64,000 nt of DNA from Fundicoccus culcitae (GCF_024661895.1 NZ_CP102453.1:1240001-1304000), one strand, 5' to 3'; counted from the first letter of the stretch, positions 26,796 through 36,399 are shown. A program made the numbers and translations. Notes: generated by a model from the sequence alone, not told the origin.

Positions 26796-28109
26796 CTATT
26801 TAATAAATACTGGATTAGTCAACGCATAATCTCCACTAGCACCTAAAACTTCCAAAACCACCCAATCGCCTGCCTCTAAATCCATTAAGAACACCTGCTG
26901 AAATTCCAATACCTCCACAGCCTGCCTTTCAACCACTTCCCCATTCAAATACAACCGCATCTCCTCAAGCTCACGATTTGATTGCATGTCAACCTCCACC
27001 GTTAACTCACCCGCCTCGACCGTTTCACCCACCATCGCACCTTCCACCGATAAATATATCAACGGATTATTGGTCACAAACGAGTGCCCTTCTTCCAAAC
27101 CCTCCAAAACGTCTTCTTGCCCCTTATCCTCCGCATAAACAACCGTTCGCGGCGACCCACTATACATCCGCCGATTGAAAAAATACTCCGCCTCCGTTTG
27201 CTCACCTTCATCCGTCAAAAACATCCGATTCCCCTGAATATCATGATTATCCGAACCAGCGGTCATTGGAATAAATATCCCCTCATTCAACAAGTCAAAC
27301 CAATACAATTTTGTTTGTTCATTGGAATCACCTTCAACATAAGGCGGCAAGGCTTTGCCATTCCACACCTCAATTAAATCAAAGCGTTCAATCATTTCCA
27401 TATCTTCAAACTTAAAATTATCCCGCAGAGGATGGTTAACCTGCAACAAAGCCGCATCATCGGATTGAATTTGATTAAACATCGGCTCTAAATCCGCCTC
27501 ACCATTCGGCACATCAAAATCGAGATATTTATTAAAATTTAAGGCATTAAAATGACCAAGGTCGGTCGTTACTTCAGTGCCAGCAAAAGCAAGGAAATCC
27601 TCAAACGGCTGCGCGGTAAATTCAGCATTCGCCCGCATATCATTATGATCCGTCACAAAACCAAAATCTAAGCCAACCGCCAAATTCGACAACAAAACGT
27701 TCGCCGGCGAATCTGACCCATCGAAACTGGAAAGCGTATGCTGATGCAAATCCCCCGACAACCAGTCCGTTTCATATAATTGTTTCAACACAACGGGTTC
27801 GATATATTTAGCACGTCTATCTTCTACACTCACCGTAACATCTTTTATCTCATACTCGGACCCTTTGCTAACTTCCATCGTATAGTCCCCCAGCGGCAAC
27901 TTCGTCGAATAGCGTCCCAACAAATCCGTGTTCAGCCGCATCAAAGACGCATCATTATAAAAAACCACTTGCGCAATCAGCGCCTGCCCAGCCTCATCCA
28001 CAATCGTCCCCGCCACCGTCGCCTCTTTGACCTCCTCCGCCTTCACACTTGGCAAAACCCCTATAATAAATATCCCCATCAAAACCACCAGCTTTTTCAT
28101 CCAACGCAT
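26796..28109 (-). CDS. CehA/McbA-family PHP metallohydrolase, exported
   Basis: The start is ATG 28109, where GAGGTG lies 7 nt upstream; the frame is open for seven more codons. The 437-residue product has a signal peptide (MRWMKKLVVLMGIFIIGVLP). A carboxypeptidase-regulatory-like beta domain follows (VAGTIVDEAGQALIAQVVFY). The PHP domain has metal ligands in GDLHQHTLSSFDG, TDHND and AGSDNHDI. The family contains phosphoesterases and amidohydrolases acting outside the cell. Operon pairing with a DUF4430 protein is noteworthy. The substrate is unknown. Confidence 0.88.
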   Translation of the reverse strand: MRWMKKLVVLMGIFIIGVLPSVKAEEVKEATVAGTIVDEAGQALIAQVVFYNDASLMRLNTDLLGRYSTKLPLGDYTMEVSKGSEYEIKDVTVSVEDRRAKYIEPVVLKQLYETDWLSGDLHQHTLSSFDGSDSPANVLLSNLAVGLDFGFVTDHNDMRANAEFTAQPFEDFLAFAGTEVTTDLGHFNALNFNKYLDFDVPNGEADLEPMFNQIQSDDAALLQVNHPLRDNFKFEDMEMIERFDLIEVWNGKALPPYVEGDSNEQTKLYWFDLLNEGIFIPMTAGSDNHDIQGNRMFLTDEGEQTEAEYFFNRRMYSGSPRTVVYAEDKGQEDVLEGLEEGHSFVTNNPLIYLSVEGAMVGETVEAGELTVEVDMQSNRELEEMRLYLNGEVVERQAVEVLEFQQVFLMDLEAGDWVVLEVLGASGDYALTNPVFIK

Positions 28110-28253
28110 AATGAACACCTCATCTGACAAAGTAACTTTTTAGCCGTCAATATAATAACATATCACTGTTAATTTACTGTAAATTTATTGTAAAAAGTTC
28201 TGCTTTTTTATGGTAAAATAAATATGAAAAAAGAAAGGAAAGGGGATATTTAT

Positions 28254-29261
28254 TTGAAAACGAGAAAAATTGGACGTTTAGACGTTTCGCCGGTTGGCAT
28301 GGGATGTATGGGGTTTTCGCACGGTTATGGGCAAGTGCCTTCGGAAGAATATAGTATCGACGCCATTCGCAAGGCTTATGACTTTGGCTGTAACTTTTTT
28401 GACACGGCGGAATCTTATGGTAAAGAAATGTTTTATCCGGGTCACAATGAACAACTAGTTGGAAAAGCTGTCGAGCCTTTTAGAGAAAAAATTGTTTTAG
28501 CCACCAAATTTCACCTTGATGAAAATGAAATCACGGACGAGGTGGATTTATATGCAGCGATTCGCAAACACTTGGAGGCTTCACTACAAAATTTGCGGAC
28601 CGATTACGGAGACCTTTATTATTTGCATCGTGTAAATGAATTGATTCCGTTGGAAGATATTGCGGAGGTTATGGGGCAGTTGATCAACGAAGGTTTGATT
28701 AAAGAATGGGGTTTATCGCAAGTTTCCGTTGAACAACTGGCTAACGCCCACGAAGAAACCCCGGTGGCCGCCGTTCAAAACCTCTACTCCATGGTCGAAA
28801 GAGATGCCGAAAAAGACATTTTTCCCTACTGCCTAGCCAACGGTATCACCGTCGTGCCATTTTCCCCGATTGCTAGCGGACTGCTATCCGGCAAAGTCAC
28901 TACCGAAACCAAATTCGAAGGCGACGATGTCAGAAAATTTGTCCCACAGTTATCTAAGGAAAATCTGACCGCCAATCAACCCATCATTGATTTGATCACG
29001 CAATTTGCTTCAGCTAAAGGCGCAACCAACGCCCAAATTTCTTTAGCTTGGATGCTTCATAAATATCCAAACGTCGTCCCCATTCCCGGTTCAAAAAACC
29101 AAGAACGTATCATCGAAAATCTGAGTGCATGGAACGTTGAACTGACCGATGAAGAATTCAACGCATTAGAAACCGCATTGGACAAGCTCCCCGTCCACGG
29201 CCATCGCGGCCATGTCGAAAGCCAACAAAAATCCTTTGGAAGCCAATGGCGGAAGAAGTAG
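28254..29261 (+). CDS. Aldo/keto reductase
   Basis: I choose TTG 28254 because AAGGGG lies 7 nt upstream. The ATG 30 bp earlier has no ribosome site and falls on the likely -10 region. The 335-residue TIM barrel has the catalytic set Asp and Tyr in FFDTAESYG, Lys in LATKF and His in YYLHRV. The end VPIPGSKNQERIIENL holds the NADPH phosphate-binding signature. It resembles the YhdN/IolS type. The substrate is unknown. Array 2 begins 33 bp after its stop codon and may act as its terminator. Confidence 0.93.
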   Translation: MKTRKIGRLDVSPVGMGCMGFSHGYGQVPSEEYSIDAIRKAYDFGCNFFDTAESYGKEMFYPGHNEQLVGKAVEPFREKIVLATKFHLDENEITDEVDLYAAIRKHLEASLQNLRTDYGDLYYLHRVNELIPLEDIAEVMGQLINEGLIKEWGLSQVSVEQLANAHEETPVAAVQNLYSMVERDAEKDIFPYCLANGITVVPFSPIASGLLSGKVTTETKFEGDDVRKFVPQLSKENLTANQPIIDLITQFASAKGATNAQISLAWMLHKYPNVVPIPGSKNQERIIENLSAWNVELTDEEFNALETALDKLPVHGHRGHVESQQKSFGSQWRKK

Positions 29262-29293
29262 GTTTGAGGGGTTGAGAGAGGCGTAACCAACTA

Positions 29294-30290
29294 ACTTGCC
29301 GGACTTCTTTTCGTAACGACGTCCGCCAAACTCAATTGCCGGACTTCCCGCTCAATCGACGTCCGGCTTTTCTACATTTCCCCGCCATCTCATCAATTTG
29401 CCGGATCTCATTTCTCATCGACGTCCGCCAAACCCAATTGCCGGACTTCCCGCTCAATCGACGTCCGGCTTTTCTACATTTTCCCGCCATCTCATCAATT
29501 TGCCGGATCTCATTTCATATCGACGTCCGCCAAACCCACTTGCCGGACTTCCCGCTCAATCGACGTCCGGCTTTTCTACATTTTCCCGCCATCTCATCAA
29601 TTTGCCGGATCTCATTTCACATCGACGTCCGCCTAACCCACTTACCGGATGTCACGCGAAATCGACGTCCGGCTTTTCTACATTTCCCCGCCATCTCATC
29701 AACTTGCCGGATTTCATTTCACAACGACGTCCGCCAAACCCAATTGCCGGACTTCCCGCTCAATCGACGTCCGGCTTTTCTACATTTTCCCGCCATCTCA
29801 TCAATTTGCCGGATCTCATTTCATATCGACGTCCGCCAAACCCACTTGCCGGACTTCCCGCTCAATCGACGTCCGGCTTTTCTACATTTTCCCGCCATCT
29901 CATCAATTTGCCGGATCTCATTTCACATCGACGTCCGCCTAACCCACTTACCGGATGTCACGCGAAATCGACGTCCGGCTTTTCTACATTTCCCCGCCAT
30001 CTCATCAACTTGCCGGATTTCATTTCACAACGACGTCCGCCAAACCTAATTGCCGGACTTCCCACGAAATCGACGTCTGGCTTTTCTACATTTTCCCTCA
30101 TCACCATCAACTTGCCGGATCTCATTTCACATCGACGTCCGCCAAACCTAATTGCCGGATGTCACGCGAAATTGACGTCCGGCTTTTCTACATTTTCCCG
30201 CCATCTCATCAACTTGCCGGATTTCATTTCACATCGACGTCCGCCAAACCTAATTGCCGGATGTCACGCGAAATTGACGTCCGGCTTTTC
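29294..30290. repeat. Repeat array 2: nearly ten 102-bp double-hairpin units
   Basis: This array has the same unit and orientation as array 1, with more regular palindromes. GCCGGACTTCCCGCTCAATC followed by GACGTCCGGC makes a 7-bp stem with a short T tail (TTTTC). A three-unit block of 306 bp is itself duplicated in tandem: the unit with CATTTCATATCGACG near 29516 recurs near 29822. All forward frames stay open and give long proline/arginine-rich false ORFs. Confidence 0.93.
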
Positions 30291-30437
30291 TACATACCCC
30301 GCCAACTCGCCAACTCTCACTCAAAATCTACACCCATCATTTCCACACTTTCCCCTCCACACCGGCCTTCCTCCACCATTCCTACCCACGAAAACCGCCA
30401 AACCACCTCTCCCAAAAAATCTTAACAAAAATTTAAG

Positions 30438-30451
30438 CACTTTAAAAAGTG
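30438..30451 (+). promoter_or_regulatory. Palindrome upstream of the NERD gene, conserved at the second NERD locus
   Basis: CACTTTAAAAAGTG within TTAACAAAAATTTAAGCACT has a counterpart, CCATTTTAAAAAGTGG, at 61476-61491 in the same context. It probably belongs to the promoter or operator region. Confidence 0.55.
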
Positions 30452-30499
30452 TAATCGGCGATTTTTTGTGTATTTATTATAAAGGAGGAATTTTATAAT

Positions 30500-31411
30500 A
30501 TGCAAAAGAACAATGAATTACTGTCACTAGAGTTTATGAAAAATCGCCAAATCACACTGACTTATGACCAAAGACAAAGATTCGAATACTTATCCAAAGG
30601 ATACGCAGGAGAACTCGAATTTAAAAATTGGTTTGACAAATACTGTCGCACAAGCTGGGACCTAATAGAAGACTACTGGTTCAAAAAAGGATTTGCCAAG
30701 CAAGCAGACTTTGTCTTACTTTCAAACTTTCACTGGATAGTAGTCGACGTCAAAAACTACCTTGGCCTCTACGAATATAACAACGGTGAAAGTAGACTAA
30801 ATGGAAAAAGCATGGATGGCGACAATTTCCTTTCCATGAAAACACGCACCAACCGCATCCAGAAAATCGCCAATGAAATTAATAATAACATCCAAGTCAC
30901 ATCGGCAATGATATTTATTAATGAGCATTCAAAAACAAACATCAACACCATTTTTCCGGTTGAAATCATTCATCGGAACGAACTGAAGCTTTATATCGAA
31001 ACATTGAACCCTGTTGAACCCATGTCCGACGGCCTTCTTAGCGTTATCCACAATAAATTCGATCGCTACCGAACCGAATACCCATTTGACTACGACACGC
31101 TACTCCCAAATGCATTCAATCAACTTCAGCACGGCATCTACTGCAAAAAATGTCTGAATTACCAACTGAATATTCACCGCTACCACATCCACTGCCCGCA
31201 CTGCGGCACCACCGAATCCAAACAAAGCGCTATTTTTCGCCACGCGACCGAACTCAAGCTTCTCTTCCATAAACACCCCGAAATGCTCAAAACTAAATAT
31301 CTCTGCGACCTGATGGGGAATGAAATCTCATCACGCACCATTCGCAAACATATGAACACTCGCTTCACCCAAGTCAATCAAAGCAAACAAACCTACTACA
31401 AAATAAATTAA
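30500..31411 (+). CDS. NERD-domain protein with C-terminal zinc ribbon
   Basis: A 303-residue protein starting at ATG 30500 after AAAGGAGG. Residues 30-150 are a nuclease-related (NERD) domain: GYAGELEF (34-41, catalytic Glu), Asp70 in QADFVLL, and VDVKNY (82-87). This is the D/E-x-K core of restriction-like nucleases. A zinc ribbon follows (C215, C218, C232, C235 in YCKKC and CPHC) and a basic helical tail. NERD proteins are candidate nucleases or DNA-processing enzymes. It lies between repeat arrays 2 and 3 and ends in its own terminator. A second, broken copy lies at the right end of the window. Confidence 0.85.
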   Translation: MQKNNELLSLEFMKNRQITLTYDQRQRFEYLSKGYAGELEFKNWFDKYCRTSWDLIEDYWFKKGFAKQADFVLLSNFHWIVVDVKNYLGLYEYNNGESRLNGKSMDGDNFLSMKTRTNRIQKIANEINNNIQVTSAMIFINEHSKTNINTIFPVEIIHRNELKLYIETLNPVEPMSDGLLSVIHNKFDRYRTEYPFDYDTLLPNAFNQLQHGIYCKKCLNYQLNIHRYHIHCPHCGTTESKQSAIFRHATELKLLFHKHPEMLKTKYLCDLMGNEISSRTIRKHMNTRFTQVNQSKQTYYKIN

Positions 31412-31435
31412 CCCATATCTTTACAATTCCAAATA

Positions 31436-31471
31436 AATGCCGGCTTTATTTTCACAAAGAGAGCCGGCATT
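31436..31471 (+). terminator. Terminator of the NERD gene
   Basis: AATGCCGGCT pairs perfectly with AGCCGGCATT. A second hairpin of the same style follows at 31479-31508 (GGCGGCTCTCGAT with ATCGAAAGCCGCC). Confidence 0.7.
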
Positions 31472-31536
31472 TGCGTTTGGCGGCTCTCGATGAATATCGA
31501 AAGCCGCCTTATTTGTCATTATGGACCTTCCGTCCA

Positions 31537-32373
31537 ACTTGCCGGATTTCATCTCCCATCGACGTCCGCCAAATCAACTTGCCGGATGTCCTGCGAAATC
31601 GACGTCCGGCATTACCTAATTTTCCTGCCATCTCGTCAACTTGCCGGATCTCATTTCACATCGACGTCCACCAAACCAACTTGCCGGCTGTCACGCTCAA
31701 TCGACGTCCGGCTTTTCCACTTTTTCTTCGCATCTCACCCACTTGCCGGATCTCATTTCACAACGACGTCCACCAAACCAATTTGCCTGATGTTCCACGA
31801 AATCGACGTCCGGCATTCCCACTTTTTCTTCGCATCTCACCACTTGCCGGATTTCATTCTGCAACGACGTCCGCCAAATCAACTTTCGGATGTCCCGCGA
31901 AATTGACGTCCGGCGTTTCCACTTTTTCTTCGCATCCCACCCACTTGCCGGCTTTCTTTTTACAACGACGTCCGCCATCCCAACTTGCCGGACTTCCCAC
32001 GAAATCGACGTCCGGCATTACCTAATTTTCCTGCCATCTCGTCAACTTGCCGGATCTCATTTCACATCGACGTCCACCAAACCAACTTGCCGGACTTCCC
32101 ACGAAATCGACGTCCGGCATTACCTAATTTTCCTGCCATCTCGTCAACTTGCCGGATCTCATTTCACATCGACGTCCACCAAACCAACTTGCCGGCTGTC
32201 ACGCTCAATCGACGTCCGGCTTTTCCTCTTCCACATCAACTTGTCGGATCTCATTTCACAACGACGTCCGCCAAATCAACTTTCGGACTTCCCACAAAAT
32301 CGACGTCCGCCATTCTACTTTTTCTTCGCACCCCAACTAACTTCCCGGAGCTCATTTCCCATCGACGTCCGGC
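31537..32373. repeat. Repeat array 3: about eight 102-bp double-hairpin units
   Basis: Same unit and orientation as arrays 1 and 2, but more degenerate. Typical variants are CGACGTCCACCAAACCAACT and a CTTTCGGA start in place of CTTGCCGGA. Two neighbouring units near 31985-32190 are almost identical (CCGGCATTACCTAATTTTCC recurs at 102-bp spacing), which shows recent tandem copying. No gene is supported inside. Confidence 0.92.
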
Positions 32374-32482
32374 ATTCCGCCATCCCTCCACACCACCACC
32401 TTAACCTACCCATCCCAACACCTTACTTAAACCTCCCCCTCTTCACCCCATCTCGATAATCACCTTTCCGATCTATTACCTA

Positions 32483-32869
32483 TCAACTATCCGATCCAGA
32501 TTCTTCCAACATCCCATCAATATCAAGTTTAAATTCAATTCCGTGTGATGTATTCCTAAATATCGTATGTATAAAATAATCTAACTCAATAAAACAAAGT
32601 CTAATCATGTTTCGATATTCTTCATTATTTTTGGAGATAACTTGATAATCCTCCAGTAAATAAAAATAAATATATAATTCGACGGACAGAATGACGTTAG
32701 TTTCATTGGTTATTTCAATAGAAGTAAGCATCCTCATATCCCTTCTATCCTCGGTAAATTCTGGTAATGTTGAAACATTGTAATTAGAAATGTTAAAATC
32801 TTCTGGTTCATAAAACTCGATTTTTTTCAAAATAGTTCTCCCGATTTTAAAAGTTTTGGCTGTTTCCAT
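32483..32869 (-). CDS. Hypothetical protein, 128 residues (possibly SecB-like fold)
   Basis: The start is ATG 32869, with AAAGGGG 10 nt upstream; the TTG 9 bp earlier is too close to the ribosome site. I do not recognise a defined family. The product is acidic and cytoplasmic. Alternating strands such as VILSVELYIYFYLLED are followed by a helix and a C-terminal TSHGIEFKLDIDGM. This layout loosely recalls small SecB-type chaperone proteins, but no signature is decisive. Confidence 0.6.
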   Translation of the reverse strand: METAKTFKIGRTILKKIEFYEPEDFNISNYNVSTLPEFTEDRRDMRMLTSIEITNETNVILSVELYIYFYLLEDYQVISKNNEEYRNMIRLCFIELDYFIHTIFRNTSHGIEFKLDIDGMLEESGSDS

Positions 32870-33064
32870 TGATGACAAACCCCTTTCTTTACTTCAAACT
32901 CGCAACAAATCAACGATAATCATCCTCAACGTCTAAAACACGACTCATATACCCAAATTCTACCACACACTTTTCTAATCTACACACCCCAATCCCCACA
33001 TCCCCCTCAGAATATGCTACAATAACCCTATACAAACTCAACAGATTGGAGCTACCTGACACCT

Positions 33065-34231
33065 ATGAAAATAACCGTTGCTGGAACAGGCTACGTCGGC
33101 TTATCAAATGCCGTCCTCCTCGCCCAAAATAACCAAGTCACCGCTCTCGACATCCTTGAAGAAAAAGTCGAGATGATCAACAACCGCATCTCACCCATTC
33201 AAGATACCGAAATCGAAGACTACCTAAAGAACCACCAACTTGACCTAACCGCCACAACCGACCCAGAAATAGCCCATAAAGATGCCGATTACATCATCAT
33301 TTCCACCCCAACCAACTACGACCCCGATGAAAACTACTTTGACACCTCAAGTGTCGAAAAAGTCATCGAAGACGTTATCCGCATCAACCCGAACGCTGTA
33401 ATGGTCATCAAATCAACCGTACCCGTTGGCTACACTAAAACCATCCGAGAAAAATATCACACCGACAACATTATCTTTTCACCCGAATTTTTACGCGAAG
33501 GCCGTGCCCTCTATGACAACCTTCACCCATCAAGAATTGTCGTCGGCGAAAAATCAGAACGCGCCGAAGTCTTCGCCAACCTCTTAGTTGAAGGGGCTTT
33601 AGACGAAGACATCCCGGTCCTTTTCACCGACTCAACCGAAGCCGAAGCCATTAAACTCTTTGCCAACACCTATCTAGCACTACGCGTGGCTTACTTTAAT
33701 GAACTCGACTCCTACGCCGAAGTCAGAGGCCTCAACACCAAAGACATCATCGAAGGCGTTGGCCTTGATCCAAGAATTGGGACACATTACAACAACCCAT
33801 CCTTTGGTTACGGCGGCTACTGCCTACCAAAAGATACCAAACAATTACTGGCTAACTACGAAGACGTGCCACAAAACATCATGACCGCCGTTGTTGACGC
33901 CAACAGAACCCGTAAAGATCACATTGCCGATATGATTCTCAAACGGAACCCAACCATTGTGGGCATTTACCGCCTCACCATGAAAGACGGTTCGGACAAC
34001 TTTAGACAATCCGCCATCCAAGGCGTTATGAAACGCATCAAAGCTAAAGGCATCGAGGTTGTGGTTTACGAACCAACCCTCGACGCTGACAACTTTTACA
34101 ATTCCCGCGTCATCAAAGACTTTGATGAATTCAAAGAAATTTCAGACGTTATCGTCGCCAACCGCATGTCCAAAGAATTGAAGGACGTCGAAGAAAAAGT
34201 CTACACCCGCGACGTCTTCAACCGCGATTAA
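33065..34231 (+). CDS. UDP-glucose 6-dehydrogenase
   Basis: A 388-residue dehydrogenase of the streptococcal HasB/Cps3D type. The NAD site reads [19 protein letters not shown] at the N-terminus. Substrate loops are [19 protein letters not shown] and the [25 protein letters not shown] region. The catalytic Cys is in [14 protein letters not shown]. It makes UDP-glucuronate for surface polysaccharide. The gene is monocistronic with a strong terminator. It forms a second uronic-acid donor route beside the UDP-HexNAc uronate pair at 20.4-22.7 kb. Confidence 0.95.
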   Translation: MKITVAGTGYVGLSNAVLLAQNNQVTALDILEEKVEMINNRISPIQDTEIEDYLKNHQLDLTATTDPEIAHKDADYIIISTPTNYDPDENYFDTSSVEKVIEDVIRINPNAVMVIKSTVPVGYTKTIREKYHTDNIIFSPEFLREGRALYDNLHPSRIVVGEKSERAEVFANLLVEGALDEDIPVLFTDSTEAEAIKLFANTYLALRVAYFNELDSYAEVRGLNTKDIIEGVGLDPRIGTHYNNPSFGYGGYCLPKDTKQLLANYEDVPQNIMTAVVDANRTRKDHIADMILKRNPTIVGIYRLTMKDGSDNFRQSAIQGVMKRIKAKGIEVVVYEPTLDADNFYNSRVIKDFDEFKEISDVIVANRMSKELKDVEEKVYTRDVFNRD

Positions 34232-34260
34232 ACCCCTTCAAATAAATACCCCCTAAAAAA

Positions 34261-34295
34261 AGCAGGCTAATTCACCTCGAATTAGCCTGCTTTTT
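34261..34295 (+). terminator. Terminator of the UDP-glucose dehydrogenase gene
   Basis: AGCAGGCTAATTC pairs perfectly with GAATTAGCCTGCT over 4 nt, with A and T tails on both sides. Confidence 0.95.
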
Positions 34296-34417
34296 CAAAA
34301 TCTTTTCTCACCACCACTAACAATGACAATCTTCACCCACAAATATGACATCCGTCAATTCCGCCACACCAGAAAATATCTTACAATATAACTATAAAAC
34401 ATTAATGAGGTGATAAA

Positions 34418-35506
34418 ATGAGCCCCACCTTTTGGCTAGTCCTATTAATCGTTACCATCCTTCTCTTTTTCATAACCTTATTCAAAAAAATCAGACCACG
34501 ATGGAAAAAATTTGCCCTCCTATTGACCACCCTTATAGCAAGCCTTGTTCTAACCTTTAAATACCTGTTCCCATTAAGCCCAGCTCTTCGACCAAGCGGA
34601 AACGAAACGGTCAACGTCAGCACCATTTACTTAACACACCCAACCGCTATCCCAGGCATGGAAACAAACGGCGACAACAGAGAAATCCCCATCAAAATAT
34701 GGGCACCTGAAAATCAAGAAAACAAGCAGCACCCAATCCTTATCTTCTCACATGGATCATTTGGTGTCGCTGATTCGAACGAAACCCTTTTCTTAGAATT
34801 AGCCTCTCAATCTTATATCGTTGTTAGCCTTTCTCATCCTCATCACTCGTTCTTTGCAGACATGTCTGATGGGTCAACCATTTTTGTCAACCCAACCTTT
34901 TTCAATGAAGTCATGCAATCACAAGGAGCAAACGACTTAGAAGCAACAATAGAAAGCGCACAGAATTGGATGAGCATCCGCCTAGAAGACCTCAACTATG
35001 TCATAGATTCTATCCTTAACCAAACCTTCGACCATGAAATCACCCAAGCCATAGATCCCAATCAAATCATTTTGGCAGGACATTCCCTAGGCGGCTCAGC
35101 TGCCTTAGCAATCGGTCGCTCACGCCCAGAAACGATACAAGCCGTAATTTCATTGGAAGCACCTTTCTTCGCCGATATTACCGGCATCGAAGGCGATGAG
35201 TACGTATTTACCCATGAAAAATATCCCGTACCCATACTCCATATTTATTCGGATGCACTCTGGGGTCGCCTTGATGACATTACCACCTATGAAATGAACC
35301 AGCGCCTCATCAACCTAGATTCACCAGAATTTGTTAACCACCATGTCGAGGGATCCGGCCATATAGGCCTGACTGATATGTCGTTGGTCTCCCCCATCAT
35401 AACCAACCTACTTGACAGCGGTCTAAACACTAAACCCGCTGAAGACAAACTACTTGAAATCAACCACCAAGTCTTAGATTTTTTAAATAAATATCTCAGC
35501 AACTAA
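34418..35506 (+). CDS. Membrane-anchored alpha/beta hydrolase (PAF-acetylhydrolase-like)
   Basis: A 362-residue protein starting after GAGGTGATAAA. Two N-terminal hydrophobic helices (5-25 and about 32-55) anchor it, so the catalytic domain is probably outside. Hydrolase marks are FSHGSFG (oxyanion region), nucleophile Ser in AGHSLGGSAA, a likely Asp in HIYSDALWG and the His in GSGHIGLTD. The pattern resembles platelet-activating-factor acetylhydrolase and dienelactone-hydrolase relatives. The substrate is unknown. Confidence 0.82.
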   Translation: MSPTFWLVLLIVTILLFFITLFKKIRPRWKKFALLLTTLIASLVLTFKYLFPLSPALRPSGNETVNVSTIYLTHPTAIPGMETNGDNREIPIKIWAPENQENKQHPILIFSHGSFGVADSNETLFLELASQSYIVVSLSHPHHSFFADMSDGSTIFVNPTFFNEVMQSQGANDLEATIESAQNWMSIRLEDLNYVIDSILNQTFDHEITQAIDPNQIILAGHSLGGSAALAIGRSRPETIQAVISLEAPFFADITGIEGDEYVFTHEKYPVPILHIYSDALWGRLDDITTYEMNQRLINLDSPEFVNHHVEGSGHIGLTDMSLVSPIITNLLDSGLNTKPAEDKLLEINHQVLDFLNKYLSN

Positions 35507-35572
35507 TTATTTCAATTAATATTATATTATAGTATAATTAAATTGAAATATTATTGTTAGAAGGTGGAATCA

Positions 35573-35722
35573 ATGAAAATAAACGGTAAAAAAATAAGAA
35601 ATTTCATTTTATTTTTCCTAATATATCTAATGGGTTATAATTTATTTGAATGGATATCCTATCAACTATTTAATACAACCCTTTCAGATGTTGTAAAGAA
35701 TTTAATAGAAAACTACGTTTAG
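35573..35722 (+). CDS. Small membrane protein, 49 residues
   Basis: ATG 35573 follows GAAGGTGG. The product has a basic N-terminus (MKINGKKIRNF), one transmembrane helix (ILFFLIYLMGYNLF) and an amphipathic tail. Its stop lies 14 bp before the next membrane-protein gene, so they form a two-gene operon. I do not recognise the family. Confidence 0.6.
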   Translation: MKINGKKIRNFILFFLIYLMGYNLFEWISYQLFNTTLSDVVKNLIENYV

Positions 35723-35736
35723 AGAAAGGTGAGAAA

Positions 35737-36108
35737 ATGCTGCAAAAACTTACCCATAATTTGCTTAAAGTGGGGCTTATCACAGGACTTATTTGTCTTC
35801 TGTTCTTTTTAATCGATTTTTTTTCATCGACTGAACTCACTTGGGATAATATAAACCTTTATTTCTTCTTACCTCTTTGTGCTGTTGTCGGTCAATTTCT
35901 TGTCAATAGTTATAAAATATCCAAAAAATCTAACCAAATAAAAACTAGCGATGACATCGCAATGATTCTAATCGCTTCTATTCCATTTATTCTTTACGGT
36001 TTAAGTCAAGGCAACCAACTGATGGATGCATTCATTAAAGTTGCGCCCGTCTACCTTGGAACAATCATTGGCGGTTTCCTTCATAGAGAAGCAATCACAA
36101 TTCGATAA
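35737..36108 (+). CDS. Hypothetical four-helix membrane protein
   Basis: A 123-residue product starting after GAGAAAGGTGAG. Four predicted helices lie near 10-28, 40-58, 72-88 and 98-115, joined by a basic loop (NSYKISKKSNQIK). No family signature is seen. The preceding 49-residue membrane protein is probably its partner. Confidence 0.65.
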   Translation: MLQKLTHNLLKVGLITGLICLLFFLIDFFSSTELTWDNINLYFFLPLCAVVGQFLVNSYKISKKSNQIKTSDDIAMILIASIPFILYGLSQGNQLMDAFIKVAPVYLGTIIGGFLHREAITIR

Positions 36109-36160
36109 GAATATTGGTTTCAAAATAATCGCATCACTATAAGCAAAGATATTTATTAGG

Positions 36161-36256
36161 ATGATTTTCTTTACTTTGGTACTGTTCATTCTCATTCCAA
36201 CTATGACTCACGCTGATGAACCTTCTTACAAGCCAACCATTCTCAACACAAAATGA
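36161..36256 (+). pseudogene. Possible remnant of a secreted protein (31 residues)
   Basis: ATG 36161 starts a signal-peptide-like segment (MIFFTLVLFILIPTMTHADE) that stops 11 residues after the apparent cleavage site. TTAGG lies just before it. It could be the truncated 5' end of an exported-protein gene or chance. Confidence 0.3.
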
Positions 36257-36357
36257 TATGATATAAATTTGAACAGGATTGGCATCAATATACCTGAGAA
36301 AAATCTAACGGTTTATGGTGATCGGTTACCCAGAAGGAACCAGGAGCAGATTAAATT

Positions 36358-36396
36358 AAGAAAACAGGAAAAATGGTTTATTTTTCCTGTTTTCTT
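36358..36396. terminator. Strong bidirectional hairpin
   Basis: AAGAAAACAGGAAAAA pairs perfectly (16 bp) with TTTTTCCTGTTTTCTT over 7 nt. It lies downstream of the plus-strand genes and just behind the minus-strand small ORF at 36400-36498. Confidence 0.8.
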
Positions 36397-36399
36397 TAT

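Noticed and set aside
24842-32459. Long open frames in the three repeat arrays, encoding proline/arginine-rich 34-residue repeats
   Set aside because: All forward frames are open at once, none has a ribosome site, and the DNA pattern rather than a protein pattern is conserved. They are artefacts of a 102-bp period.
32483-32869. SecB-family chaperone
   Set aside because: Only a loose strand pattern resembles the family. I left it as hypothetical.
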